Assembly (NCBI RefSeq): GCF_028640845.1 | Contig: NC_080539.1 | Coordinates: 182,107,459 to 182,171,458 of the forward strand | DNA length: 64,000 nucleotides | From: Ahaetulla prasina | Taxonomy: Eukaryota; Chordata; Lepidosauria; Squamata; Colubridae | Direction: 5' to 3' | In this document: piece by piece, positions 48,110 through 61,182 of the stretch | How positions within the stretch are numbered: the stretch's first letter is position 1 | Layout: each line of letters opens with the position of its first letter | Made by a program: the position numbers and the translations under genes | The notes under the pieces: generated by a model | Told to the model about the DNA's origin: nothing | The model's database searches: none | The model's input: only the letters and a program-made list of their open reading frames with translations

Positions 48110-48392
48110 CAGTGATGGCAAACCTTTTCGGCACTGGGTGCCCAAATCAGGCACGCGCATGTGTGGAGCACTGGAAACCCGAAGACAACCTGGCCGGCTT
48201 GCATGCATGCACCGGAAACCCAACGACCAGATGGTCTTTGGGTTTCCAGCGGTCCAGCATGTGCGAAGACCACCTGGCCAGCATGCATATGCACACCAGA
48301 AACCAGGAGAACAGCTGGCAATGGTGCTGGTGCCCACAGAGAGGGCTCTGTGTGCCACCTCTGGCACGTGTGGCACAGGTTTGCCATCACAG
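48110..48392. mobile_element. hAT-like MITE, family D (283 bp)
   Basis: It begins CAGTGATGGCAAACCTTTTC and ends CAGGTTTGCCATCACAG. Perfect 8-bp duplications (tcttatag) lie at 48102-48109 and 48393-48400. The interior has repeated GGAAACC and TGCATGCA blocks. Overlapping ORFs on both strands are by-products. Confidence 0.94.
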
Positions 48393-48400
48393 TCTTATAG

Positions 48401-49212
48401 CCTAGAAAACATTATAGCCCACAAACAAACCAGATAACGAATACACCCATCTATGTTTTTAGAAAGCGGGCAAGAAAGCATACAAGTAATAATAAACAAA
48501 TCAGGCAAGTAAGCTCATAAAGAGTATCACAGTTCCCTAGATGTTTTCTAATGCCTGCTCCAGAGGCAGGGTCCACATTTTTCTAACTACATAAGAGTAT
48601 TTCCCAATAAAGTTTGCCAAGCAGCAAAGGAAGTGTCCACAGACACAGATTCTACAATGTATGTTTTAAATTGTCCCATTTAAACAAGTTTACAGGACAA
48701 GGGAAAGAAAGAGAAGTCATTACTGTGGAACTTACATCATGAGATAATAGTATTTAATAAATATTGGGATATCTGCCTCGGATCCCATGAAAGTCATTTC
48801 AAAGGTGTCCCAATTTTGAAGGCTGGTAAAATCAAGCAATATCTTTTGCAATAAGCTGGCTTTTAATTTCTTTTCCTTTTGAAAATTCCAGCTTCTGATA
48901 TATGTGCTAAGTTAGATATGACAAAATTGTCCCAGAAAAGCTGAAGAAAAAATATCAAACAAGTTCATTTGTTACAGATTCATGCTGCAATATGTCAGTT
49001 CAATGATCAAGGAAAAAAAGACTCCAGAACCCATGAAGTAGAATTAAACAATTCTTGAAATGACATTTGAGAATCAGAGTTAAAGCTGAACATGCCAGCT
49101 CCATTACAAACAGTGGCAGTCCTGCTATATTGGCCAGATGTGGGAAACCTGCAGCTCACAGGCTACATTTTGAGACCCACAGAATTTGGATGGCAAGCCC
49201 ACCCAAAATAAG
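48401..49212. other. intronic sequence, no recognised feature
   Basis: No supported gene or transposon boundary. Confidence 0.45.
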
Positions 49213-49220
49213 GTTTAAGT

Positions 49221-49879
49221 CAGGGGTAAAATGCTCCCAGTTCGGACAGGCTCGCACGATCCGGTAGCGATGGCAGCTGCTGGTTCGGAGGACCGGTAGC
49301 AAAAATCCCTGCCCCCCCCACCTCTGCTGAGCCGCACCATCAGCAAAGGGTGTTTTTTTTTACTTTTAAAAGCTGGTTTTTCTTCATCCAAAACATGCCT
49401 TTAAAAGTAAAAAAAAGCCTTTGAGGATCCCGCCCCTCAGCTGAGATCGGCAGAGCCTTTAAACTTAAAAAAAAATAATTAAAGTCTCCTTTGGCGATCT
49501 CACTTGAGTTCCTCATCACCAGAACCTTACTTGTACTTTTACTTGTAGAAAACATGTTTTCTACAAGTAAGAGTAGAAATTCTAAGGCACTTACTTGATT
49601 ACTGATGAACGCATGGCTTTTTTCCCAGCCCGAAAGTAGTTTCACTTTCAGCCCAGACAGAATCAATCGCTTAGCTAATCTATTTCCTCAGTAATCAACT
49701 AATGCTGGCTGGCTTTGCTGGCTGAGGAACTCTGGGAATTGAAGTCCACAATAAAATAAAATAAAATAAAATAAAATAATAAAATAAAATATTTGTGCAG
49801 CTTTCTGAGATTTGGTGTGTTTCTGTAGTGTTTCACTCTAACTACACAAACACACAAAATCTCAGAAAGCTGTATGTGG

Positions 49880-49926
<47 letters not shown>

Positions 49927-50209
49927 TTGTGTTGTGTGTGTGTAAAGTGTGAAAGTTGGTTTTTGAACTTTTTGTGGCTGTGTGAAGTGTGAAATGCAGC
50001 TGCTTTTACATTGTGTGTGTCAGTTGTGTTGTGTTGTGTGTGTGTAAAGTGTGAAAGTTGGTTTTTGGTACCTCTTATTGTTTTTTATACTTTATTATTT
50101 TTATTATTTATTGTTATTGGCCATGCCCACCCAGTCATCTGACCACCAAGCCACACCCACCAATTAAGCCACGCCTACAGAACCAGTAGGGAAAATTTTT
50201 AGATTTCTG
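49221..50209 (-). mobile_element. hAT-like non-autonomous element, family A (989 bp)
   Basis: A reverse-complement relative of 7475-8428. It starts CAGGGGTAAAATGC and ends TTTTTAGATTTCTG. Perfect 8-bp duplications (gtttaagt) lie at 49213-49220 and 50210-50217. It contains a (GT)n run at 49888-49924, an AAAAT run near 49750-49790, and an ACATGTTTTCTACAAGT hairpin (49540-49572). Confidence 0.93.
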
Positions 50210-50217
50210 GTTTAAGT

Positions 50218-51105
50218 ACATAGAAACCTCAGCCTACCATTTCAGTGACATCATGGGCTTTGACTATTTGGCTGCCCCTAACAGAAACATAGACTATGAG
50301 CTCCAGCTACCACTCAAATTGCCTCTACCAGCTGAATAACAGTGCTGGAAATAGACCTTCCTAAATGTATTTTTTTGGAAAGCCCATTTTAAATAGGGTT
50401 GCCCAGACGTTTGAGGGAACTAGCCAAGTTTCCATGATCTTCTTCCTCCTCCCAAATTTACTGAAGCTACTCAATATTAGTTCCATGAAAGGCAGAGCAG
50501 CAATGGAGTCTTTCCAGTGCAGACACCAGAGCATTTGATGCTAAACAGAAGTGCTTTAGATGTTAATCACAAGTAACAGCAAGAACAAAGAGTCTTCTAT
50601 CTAGAGAGGTATCCCTGTCAGATCTTAGCAGAAAAACTACGGAATCCTCAAAGGCCAGTTAATCCATTTTGCATGAGTTTTCTTATTTAGAAAAAAAAAA
50701 ACATTCAATATGAGTTTTCTTATTTTAAAAAAATATGCTTTTTCCAAAAAAAAAAAACAAACAAACACCTGAGAGCACCAACTCAGCTGTTTGCAAGAGA
50801 AAAATAGTGAATAAAAATTAAAATATAATTTTGCTTTGCAAATGACTAGATATATCCCTAAAGAACAATTGGGGTATCATAGACATTCTTGCACAGAACA
50901 TAATCCTTTGTTTCTAAACATAACAGAGCCTAAATAATGAGATATGCATTGTGTCGCAATGCAAGTACATTCATAGATGTGTTGTGATTTACAAAGAAGT
51001 GCTGTAAACATGGATATATATTTCATCACTTACCCTTCTCCCCAGCCCCCTTCCTGCAGATGCCAATGACACTGCATGATAAGTTAACAACATAATATAA
51101 ATGCT
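50218..51105. other. intronic sequence, A-rich runs only
   Basis: Homopolymer A runs lie near 50690 and 50740. No supported genes. Confidence 0.45.
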
Positions 51106-51400
51106 TCTTTGATGGAGGGGGTCTTTTCCGCCGCCTTGAAAGAGGCGGTGGTGAGACCCCTCCTCAAGAAGCCTTCCCTGGACCCAGCTATCTTTGGTAA
51201 TTATCGTCCAGTCTCCAACCTTCACTTTGTGGCGAAGGTTGTAGAGAGTGTGGTGGCATGGCAGTTTCCTCAGTACCTGGAGGAAGCTGTCTATCTAGAC
51301 CCGTTCCAGTCCGGCTTCCGGCCCGGGTATAGCACGGAGACAGCTTTGGTCGCGTTGGTGGATGACCTCTGGAGGGCCAGGGATAGGGGTTGCTTTTGCT
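51106..51400 (+). mobile_element. L2-like LINE, internal RT fragment
   Basis: Encodes AALKEAVVRPLLKKPSLDPA, NYRPVSNLHFVAKVVESVVA and FQSGFRPGYSTETALVALVD, the N-terminal part of an L2-type reverse transcriptase. It is truncated on both sides, stopping at an A-run near 51410 before the catalytic boxes. Confidence 0.87.
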
Positions 51401-51659
51401 GTATATTCAAAAAAAAATTGTCCTTAAATTTATATTTAAATTTTCTTTTGCAAATGATTGAAGAAAAGTCATCTGGTATTGTAAAAATAATATCATTCCA
51501 AAGGGTATTAATGGCTGAAGGACAGTTAGAAATATATGGACCCTGTGTCCATAAAGGCACTGACTGTGGTTTGGGCAAAGATGGTCTTTCCTCATCTAGA
51601 ACTCTCAACCCACTGGAAATCACTGTTGCAGTCTCCTCATAAGGAGCAACTATGTAGAG

Positions 51660-52427
51660 CAGGGGTCCCCAACCTTTCGGACCTCAGGGACCACCAAATT
51701 CATAATTTTAAATCCCGTGGACCACTAATATGATCTGCCTAATGACTGGCTGGGTGGGTGTGGCTAGATGTTCATGTGACTGAGTGGGCATGGCCAACTA
51801 AATGTCACTCACATCGAGGGGCACCTTGCCAGCCTCTACTCGCCCCTCCCCTCCCAGCCCCTACTTGCCTCCCCGCTCGGGCTCCTTAGGGCCCCAATAG
51901 GAAGCAGTTGTTGGAGCTAAGCAGCCACCACAAGAAAGTTGGCAAAACAGCTCAGTTCAAATTGGATCTGACAGAGAAAGAGGCTTAGCAGAAGCAACTC
52001 ACTGAGGACTAGGAACATAGGCTTTCCAAGCAGAGGGAAGAGAAGACCTGTGGGAGTGTGGGAAGGCCAGGTACCGGTGCCTGGAGGCTCAGCGGGCTGA
52101 GATGATCAGCTAGTTCCAGGCCATGAGGCAGTCCCACTGGAACAAGGACCTCTGGCTCTTCACCACCAGCGTCCAAAGTCCCCCACCAGGAGGCTGAAGC
52201 AGACCCCAGGTCAGAATTTCTGCCCCCCTCCAACCCACACAAAAAGACCCCGAAGGGAGAGACTCTGCAGCAACACAAACGTTCCTTGCATGTATCCGTC
52301 CCAGGGGCCATAGTTTGAGGACTCCTGATTTAGTGTAATATAAAAAATGCAAATAATTTTTGTGCAGACCACCAAAACTTTCTCGCGGACCACTAGTGGT
52401 CCATGGACCACCAATTGGTGACCGCTG
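51660..52427. mobile_element. hAT-like element carrying captured coiled-coil sequence (768 bp)
   Basis: CAGGGGTCCCCAACCTTTCGG at the left and GGACCACCAATTGGTGACCGCTG at the right are imperfect inverted ends. 8-bp flanks atgtagag (51652-51659) and atctagag (52428-52435) match at 7 of 8 and fit the hAT nTnnnnAn pattern. The interior (about 51830-52275) is a diverged copy of 22613-23100: GGCAAAACAGCTCAGTTCAA, ATTGGATCTGACAGAGAAAG, AGTCCCACTGGAACAAGG. Several stops and frameshifts mean it no longer encodes protein. Confidence 0.82.
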
Positions 52428-52744
52428 ATCTAGAGTACTTGTGGATGTTCCCAAGTCCGCTCCTTGTCCAGAGAGGAATCGACTTGCTGATTCTTCATTC
52501 TGTTCTAGTTGTTGGCTCCATTCTTGATGGAGCTGTCTTGGAAGTACTGAATCAAAAGTGACTTCTGAGTGCCTTCATTTCTGCCAACTTGAATGCTATC
52601 AACAAGGAGCAAAATTCCCAACTTGCCCCAAGTTGTACAACACAAATATTTTTCCTACTACTCTACCACAGGCTATGTGAAAGATGGGAGTGAAATCTTG
52701 TCCCTGAAGTTAACTGGAAAAATGTTTAAATGATGCACTATTGG

Positions 52745-52770
52745 AGGGAGGGAGGGAGGGAGGGAGGGAG
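52745..52770 (+). repeat. (GGGA)n microsatellite
   Basis: About six GGGA/GGAG units. Confidence 0.9.
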
Positions 52771-52897
52771 AAAAGCAGGAAAAATAATTTAAAACATGCA
52801 GGATGTGAAAAATATTTTTACAAGAGTTATAGCCAAGAGCTATAGCCATTGTGCTATCGCAGCACTCCCATATAGGCTAGATCTAAAAAAAAAAAGG

Positions 52898-53260
52898 TTT
52901 ATTTATTTATTTATTTATGATTGGTTGATTGATGGATTGATAGAATTTAGAGACTGTCTGGACCTAGATAACTGTGGACAGCTTACACAAAAAGGAACAA
53001 TAAAAAACAAAAAACAAATCATACACCTCCAGAAGGGGGAAAAACATACACCACCATACACATCAAGCAAAAGAAACCTCCAGGCCTCACAACCACCCTA
53101 CTCCAGGCCTGTTACTGGAGTGGTAATCGTATAGATCTCAGGGTGGAGGGAATTATTATTCCAGAGGGCAGGCCCCACAACTGAAAGAAACAGGGCAGTA
53201 AGAAAAGATTTTTTAGCTGCTTGTTGTATCTGTATGCATGTGCATTTTGACCCTTTGAAA
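52898..53260 (-). mobile_element. old LINE 3'-end-like remnant
   Basis: A TTTA-rich tail (52900-52918), then GGACCTAGATAACTGTGGAC and CAGCTTACAC. Further right comes CCAGGCC and CCAGAGGGCAGGCCCCACAAC, similar in layout to 6800-7125 and 14160-14440. No coding match was readable. Confidence 0.4.
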
Positions 53261-53774
53261 TATATATGCTTGAATACATATAAATATATACATAAATATA
53301 TGCACACATATCAAAATATCTATGTCCAAGAAGACCCACCTAAGGGAAGGAAAGAAATTTTCTAGAAACGTGGAAGAGCACAATAGACAGCAATCTGAAC
53401 AAAATCCTTTGCAATCTGTTACTTAAGCATGTCATTCCAGGTAAAACTTTCTTGAACTAATTTAGATTAAAAACAGCTTGAGCAAAGACAAGAGCAGCTT
53501 ACACACTAAATATGAACATGTCTTTTTATTTCCAATAAGAAATTGCTAGTATTTTGACCCACAGTTTTGATTTTGTCTCAACTTGATCATATACTGTTTA
53601 TTTAACAAATCAGGGGACAATGTGCCATACTCTTTCCTATTCTGATCCTCTTTTCCTCCAAATTCATTTTTACCCTACCTTATTATTTATGTAAAATTCC
53701 TGAAAAGAATAATCAGATGTTCTGGCACACATTTATCAGCATTAATATATACTGAATGCTGGCATGATCTGTAC

Positions 53775-53880
53775 CAGTGTTTCTCATCCTTGGCAGCTTG
53801 AAGGCGTGTGGACTCCTGGAATTCTTCAGCCAACTCCCATTGTGGGAATTCAGGTTTCTTGCCAATGTTGCGAAGCACTG
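53775..53880. mobile_element. short hAT-like MITE (106 bp)
   Basis: CAGTGTTTCTCATCCTTGGCA at the left pairs with GCCAATGTTGCGAAGCACTG at the right. 8-bp flanks atctgtac (53767-53774) and atctatac (53881-53888) match at 7 of 8. Confidence 0.87.
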
Positions 53881-54289
53881 ATCTATACAATCAAAGTCTA
53901 GCAAAGGTAAACTGCCTGCTTATGTTCTTTCCCTTGGCCATCTTGCATGAAGTATCTCATCTGATAAGTCCTGATAGAATCACCTTTGCTGGTAAGGTCA
54001 AAGGAGAAGGCGGGGGGCGGGAGGGAAACCAAACAGCACAGTGGGAACTTAGGTAGGGTTCCCCAGGTACATGGGAGACCAACAGATTAGAAGATAGAAC
54101 TCCAAATTCAGAAGAAAAGAAATCAAGAGTAAACCACCTGTTTTCTCACCTAGAGAGGTATATATCAACATGGCTATAATGTTTGGACAACTATATCCAC
54201 ACTAAGGATTCTAATGGGCCTATATGTGATTAAAAGGAAGGAGAGACCTTTCCCCTAGTGTTATTACCTATCTGAAACTGCCCTCGCTT

Positions 54290-54522
54290 CAGGGGTAAAA
54301 TCCAGCCAGTTCTATCCAGCTCGGGCAAACCGGTAGCGGTTTGTGGGAGGCTACACCCACCAGTGCAGACATCATAATGTCAATATTTGCAATATTTTAA
54401 GCCTCTGTGCATGTACAGAAGGCTTTGCGCATGTGCAGATGACTGCGCGCATGAGCGGAGCAAGCGAGCACAGGGCACACACATTGGCAAACCAATAGGG
54501 AAGGTAAGTGAATTTCATTCTG
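54290..54522. mobile_element. hAT-like element, family A, short form (233 bp)
   Basis: It begins CAGGGGTAAAATCCAGCC and ends GGTAAGTGAATTTCATTCTG. 8-bp flanks cctcgctt (54282-54289) and cctcgctc (54523-54530) match at 7 of 8. The interior shares GCGCATG-GCAG units with 28003-28246. Confidence 0.87.
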
Positions 54523-54530
54523 CCTCGCTC

Positions 54531-56134
54531 CAAGATTTGCATTGAGTATTGATGTTCAGAGAGAAACCGCAATAGATATTCCTGTCTTTAACTTGAAGTG
54601 TTTGGCAAGATTCTTTCAGAAAAACAAACTGCAAATGAAAATACTGGAACAATTGAGTTTGGGTCCGTTATGTTTTCATAACAAAATGAAAATCTAGCAA
54701 AAAGACTAAGGAACTGCTTGCGTTGGGGCTGGGTGATTTATGCTTTCCCTTTGGACTGTTTGACAGCTAGTTTTGCCCTACCAATAGAAATTGACAAGGT
54801 TTATTTTTCATTTGAAGATGAGAAAGCTGTTAATCAGTTTCTTTATTGCAGCATTACCTAGGAGTCTTCTCCAAGTACATTTCCCACAAGAATACTGGAG
54901 TATCCTGTTAAGTTGTCATATAATGTCTTCCTTTCTGTTCTTAATCAGACTTCACCATTGTGAATGTAACATTGGATTGTAATAAAGGACTCCTATAAAC
55001 CAAGCTTTCTCAATCACATCCATTGTAGTTTTCCTCACTGTTGCTCTTTCACAAATACACATACAGACCCTTCCCCCCTCCCCCTCCCTCTCCCTCAAAT
55101 GATTGTGTTTGGGAAGAAAGCCCCCAAGATCCTGATCAAAATTGTTGGTTCTTCACTGTTCATGGACTTATTTGGAATAGGATCCTTGTCAATTAACAAA
55201 ATTGAAATATCCCCATCCACTCAACTCACTCAGTAATCCTGCTAAAGAATACCTTTCCTCTGGCGAGATAGGAGTTAGTATGTCCAGACTCTGAGTTGGC
55301 AGAGAAGAAAGAAACAGCCTATTTTGTGCAACCAGGTTTGTGAGATCATGCAAAGCATTAAATGTTCAGTCACTGGTTTTATGTCAATATTATTGTGATT
55401 TTTATTGGATATCCTGCCTCAGGCACCAATCTCTCTTAGCCCATATCTAATGTCATCCTATTTTATCTATATATCTAACTTCTGAGACAGTTTAGTGAAA
55501 ATAACTCCATGGTTGAAAGAAGAATATAACTAAGGATTTTCTAGCCCAGATCCATCAACTATATATACTCCACTGATTCTTAATCTCACATCATGCTTCA
55601 TGTGGTTTGCAAGAATTTAGGAGGAAGAAAATGCTTCCTATTTCAGCTTGTTGCATTAATATTCTGAACTACCTGCACGCATGATAACATCAGAAGCAAT
55701 AAACTTGATTTGTTTTACAGTCTTCTTTGTAAATTGGCTTTTCATGAGGCACAAAAATGGCAGAGGCCTTTATAGGCATGGATATTTAGTTTCTAGAGCT
55801 CTTGCTTTCATGATTACATTTGAGGAAACGGATATCAAAAGCAATAGAAAATACCTTCATATTACAGCTTATGCTACTATAATTTCTTTCTCCTGTAGTT
55901 GTCCATCAAAAAAACACTGGTTCTGGTGGCTCCAGGGATCAGATTGGCCTTGATTCTGTGGATCTTCAAAAGACTTAGGCGATTAGTTCTGAGCTCAAGC
56001 CTGAGGCCTCACATATGTGAAGAAATCCGTTTCCTGGTTGTACTAATCAATATTTTTATAATTTCTCTTGCTGCTTTGGGCCTTATGTTTTTGTATATGC
56101 ATATATGTTTTTGCTTGCTTTAATTTCCTATTTG
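54531..56134. other. intronic sequence, no recognised feature
   Basis: A pyrimidine-rich stretch near 55069-55096. ORFs near 55681-56123 have no recognisable motif. Confidence 0.45.

Positions 56135-56216
<82 letters not shown>
56135..56216 (+). repeat. (GATA)n microsatellite, about 20 units
   Basis: A near-perfect GATA run, followed by GGCA units. GATA arrays (Bkm-like) are common in snakes. One array does not indicate sex-chromosome origin. Confidence 0.97.
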
Positions 56217-57502
56217 GGCAGGCAGGCACACATCTTTAGGAAGACTCATCAGATCATGACTAGATTTCTGTAAGAAGCATTTTAAATTGCTGTGAGATTT
56301 AGTGAGTCTGTGTTTCTTTAGTCATTCACTGTTTTCCAATATAGCAGTGATTAGATTGTTGGACTAAGCCGCTCACATAATGGTAGATCCAACGTTTTGG
56401 CCCAAAGCACTTTACAGAGTGCTAATATGATAAAAATAGATGTCTTTTAAGGAAGTTCCTCAGTTTGAGAAGCAAGCTAAAATCAAAAAGCAGTACTGTA
56501 CATAAATAAACATAAAATATGCAACGTTTAAATAGAAGGAAAACATTGATTATAGTTCTAACTTTTCATTTTAAAACTAGCTGTCTCTTGACTAAACTCT
56601 GATTAATCCAGGCATTCTGATTTTGGGATGCCAATCTTTCTTCTGGATGAAATAGGAAACAACATTTAATTCCCCCACCCCATAGAACGATGAAATCAAG
56701 TTCTGAGAAAATGTATCTGGAATTCTTAAGGCACTACCAGAATCTCAGGGGAAAAAAGAGTCAAGATTCAGTCAGCTAGATTCAAAAATTGCAGAGCTGT
56801 ACATCAAATTATCTCTGTTTTCAGCAGGCAGCACGATATATCTATTAGACTAGATATACTGAAGTGGCATCTGAAACGGAATACCTATTCAAAAGAGGCA
56901 GGACTTGATTGCAAGCTGCTTAGACTGCCATCTTGATGTTTTTTACATCTTTCTCCATGAATACCATCAGAGAAGATTTGTACAACTTATCTACACTTTC
57001 AGAAATTTTATTTTAATGTAGGCAACATTTCAAAAAGAATCCTGACGTAAAATCTCATTCAAACTTAACAGACTACAAAACTTTATAGATTTTAGATAGA
57101 GAGGCACACAGGCTCCAGAAAAAACTGAAGGACAGTTAGATATATTAATATTAGTATCATTGTGTTATACCTAGGAGCTTCTTCTGGGTAATGGGATAAA
57201 GACAAACACATGTTGCATTTACTAGGGAATGTATTAGTTTTTCTAAAACAATAATTAAACATAAATGGAAATGTCAAATTATTTTCTAGGGGCATTAACC
57301 TATTTTGTACCCATTGGAATGACTGCAAAGTCTGATCTCCACAATGATTCCTACTCAGGTGAGTGGGATTGTTCAATCCATTTTTCATGCTTATGCTCTT
57401 AATTATGGGAAGATTTCCTTTTTATTAATAAACTATCTACTTAATCCTACATTCTTTGCAAGATGCCACCAATTTTCTTGCCACCATCAAGTTTTTATTT
57501 TT
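56217..57502. other. intronic sequence, no recognised feature
   Basis: AT-rich DNA up to the tandem array. Nothing supported. Confidence 0.45.
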
Positions 57503-60500
57503 CTATTATTTTCCTCTGCCTTTGTATCTGATGTCTTGTCAGTTCCTCTACTGATTCCTTCCCTTTCCCTTTCCCTTTCCCTTTCCTCTCCTCCCCTTCC
57601 CTTCTGTCTCCTCCCCTTCCTTCACAAAAGGTTCTGAATAGATACCATACTGGCATATTGTGGTTACTGTATTACTGTACTGTATGCTCATTACTGCACA
57701 CATCACTACATACCAGATAAGCTGTAGCTTCCAAGTGGTCTTTAAGAGAAGTCCCATGTACCTAGACAGGACATTCTCTTTGGAAGAAAATCCTTTTGGC
57801 AACCCCCAGATATCTCTTCCTATCCTGAAGGCTATTCCCTTGCACAAAATAGCAGATCTGACCGTGAAGGTCAGGGTGTGTATCAAGGAACATGGCTTTG
57901 GAAGTGAAGATGAGTGAACCAAACTTTTCTGTCTTCTTCTAGTCAGAAAGAGAACAACAGAGGTTACCTTGCCAATGCCCCAATAACCTTACCCTCAGCT
58001 GGGAAGGAGCAATCAGCCAAAGTGTGTCACTGTCCCAGGGAAGCATTAATTATCTTCAGCAGGTGTAAAAGCACCTAGAGAAGATCTAAACATTTCATAT
58101 TCTAACATATACCCACAGAGACATTACAGAGACTTGGGGAATTGCACAAGCTTTCCTAATATAAATTGTAAGTTCTTGATACCATTTTTATTCATATACC
58201 AAGTTTCTTTTATTCAGTATGATAGCAATTTAACCACAATAAAGATAGACAATTTTTTTTGGTATAGAATTGTTTCCTTAAAAAATACAGGTAGAATAGA
58301 TAAAATGATTATTTCATTAACTAAAACGATAATATGGCCCTTGATCTATTAAATGAACATGTATCTTGTAAAATGTGATATATTGTCCAAACCTCATACA
58401 GCATATTACCTTAGAATTTAGAGGTATAGAGGAAAATAATATACTATTATTTTCAATAGTATAAGAAAATACAGCCATTCTGAAAGCTCGCACTCCAAGT
58501 AACCATGTAAAGAGTGTAGCTGAGATACAAAGAGCACAATTACCTGGGGACAGGGGTATGTGTTTCATTTATTTACTCACTTTATACACAAACATCATTC
58601 TTTATCCAGTTTCCAGAGTACTGTACTTTATAACTAGAATTTTACTAGCAGATTTCAGTTTAAATCTCAGAAGTGATAAAACTGGAAAGAACAAAAAATA
58701 TATATGCCCAAAAATTCTGTAAGGAAGACCCATATATAAAATGTCAGCATTAATGAAAATTTTTCACCTCCATTCACCACATATATCACATTACATGACA
58801 GGAACAATTGAAAGGGATCTTCCCACTAATGATTACAGCATGCTGGCAGGAGGGGGAGGAAGAGGCGATTTGTATGTCATACTTAGCTAGAGTCATTCGT
58901 TGAGATAGAAGTCAGATAAATAAACCAGATAAACCAAATAGTTTAACCATGTTTTGATGAAAATATACTATTATTTTCCTCTGCCTTTGTATCTGATGTC
59001 TTGTCAGTTCCTCTACTGATTCCTTCCCTTCTGTCTCCTCCCCTTCCTTCACAAAAGGTTCTGAATAGATACCATACTGGCATATTGTGGTTACTGTATT
59101 ACTGTACTGTATGCTCATTACTGCACACATCACTACATACCAGATAAGCTGTAGCTTCCAAGTGGTCTTTAGGAGAAGTCCCATGTACCTAGACAGGACA
59201 TTCTCTTTGGAAGAAAATCCTTTTGGCAACCCCCAGATATCTCTTCCTATCCTGAAGGCTATTCCCTTGCACAAAATAGCAGATCTGACCGTGAAGGTCA
59301 GGGTGTGTATCAAGGAACATGGCTTTGGAAGTGAAGATGAGTGAACCAAACTTTTCTGTCTTCTTCTAGTCAGAAAGAGAACAACAGAGGTTACCTTGCC
59401 AATGCCCCAATAACCTTACCCTCAGCTGGGAAGGAGCAATCAGCCAAAGTGTGTCACTGTCCCAGGGAAGCATTAATTATCTTCAGCAGGTGTAAAAGCA
59501 CCTAGAGAAGATCTAAACATTTCATATTCTAACATATACCCACAGAGACATTACAGAGACTTGGGGAATTGCACAAGCTTTCCTAATATAAATTGTAAGT
59601 TCTTGATACCATTTTTATTCATATACCAAGTTTCTTTTATTCAGTATGATAGCAATTTAACCACAATAAAGATAGACAAATTTTTTTGGTATAGAATTGT
59701 TTCCTTAAAAAATACAGGTAGAATAGATAAAATGATTATTTCATTAACTAAAACGATAATATGGCCCTTGATCTATTAAATGAACATGTATCTTGTAAAA
59801 TGTGATATATTGTCCAAACCGCATACAGCATATTACCTTAGAATTTAGAGGTATAGAGGAAAATAATATACTATTATTTTCCTCTGCCTTTGTATCTGAT
59901 GTCTTGTCAGTTCCTCTACTGATTCCTTCCCTTTCCTCTCCTCCCTTCCTTCACAAAAGGTTCTGAATAGATACCATACTGGCATATTGTGGTTACTGTA
60001 TTACTGTACTGTATGCTCATTACTGCACACATCACTACATACCAGATAAGCTGTAGCTTCCAAGTGGTCTTTAGGAGAAGTCCCATGTACCTAGACAGGA
60101 CATTCTCTTTGGAAGAAAATCCTTTTGGCAACCCCCAGATATCTCTTCCTATCCTGAAGGCTATTCCCTTGCACAAAATAGCAGATCTGACCGTGAAGGT
60201 CAGGGTGTGTATCAAGGAACATGGCTTTGGAAGTGAAGATGAGTGAACCAAACTTTTCTGTCTTCTTCTAGTCAGAAAGAGAACAACAGAGGTTACCTTG
60301 CCAATGCCCCAATAACCTTACCTCAGCTGGGAAGGAGCAATCAGCCAAAGTGTGTCACTGTCCCAGGGAAGCATTAATTATCTTCAGCAGGTGTAAAAGC
60401 ACCTAGAGAAGATCTAAACATTTCATATTCTAACATATACCCACAGAGACATTACAGAGACTTGGGGAATTGCACAAGCTTTCCTAATATAAATTGTAAG

Positions 60501-61182
60501 TTCTTGATACCATTTTTATTCATATACCAAGTTTCTTTTATTCAGTATGATAGCAATTTAACCACAATAAAGATAGACAATTTTTTGGTATAGAATTGTT
60601 TCCTTAAAAAATACAGGTAGAATAGATAAAATGATTATTTCATTAACTAAAACGATAATATGGCCCTTGATCTATTAAATGAACATGTATCTTGTAAAAT
60701 GTGATATATTGTCCAAACCTCATACAGCATATTACCTTAGAATTTAGAGGTATAGAGGAAAATAATATACTATTATTTTCCTCTGCCTTTGTATCTGATG
60801 TCTTGTCAGTTCCTCTACTGATTCCTTCCCTTTCCTCTCCTCCCTTCCTTCACAAAAGGTTCTGAATAGATACCATACTGGCATATTGTGGTTACTGTAT
60901 TACTGTACTGTATGCCCATTACTGCACACATCACTACATACCAGATAAGCTGTAGCTTCCAAGTGGTCTTTAGGAGAAGTCCCATGTACCTAGACAGGAC
61001 ATTCTCTTTGGAAGAAAATCCTTTTGGCAACCCCCAGATATCTCTTCCTATCCTGAAGGCTATTCCCTTGCACAAAATAGCAGATCTGACCGTGAAGGTC
61101 AGGGTGTGTATCAAGGAACATGGCTTTGGAAGTGAAGATGAGTGAACCAAACTTTTCTGTCTTCTTCTAGTCAGAAAGAGAA
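57503..61182 (+). repeat. tandem array of ~0.9-kb units (three full, one partial)
   Basis: Unit starts (CTATTATTTTCCTCTGCC) lie at 57503, 58968, 59871 and 60770. Unit 1 is longer because of a 524-bp segment (58444-58967) missing from units 2 and 3 and bounded by a 17-bp direct repeat (aatatactattattttc). It also has an expanded CCCTTT run. Unit 4 ends at about 61182. Each unit carries an 85-codon plus-strand ORF (57660, 59087, 59989, 60888; MVTVLLYCM...GFGSEDE) differing by at most a residue or two. The DNA is nearly identical, so ORF preservation is not evidence of function. Confidence 0.95.

Noticed and set aside
48091..48437. Four overlapping ORFs of 79-104 codons
   Set aside because: They cover a 283-bp hAT-like MITE with perfect target duplications; coding on both strands at once is a by-product of its composition.
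56135..56216. Bkm GATA satellite indicating W chromosome
   Set aside because: One ~20-unit array is ordinary in snake autosomes and does not show linkage.
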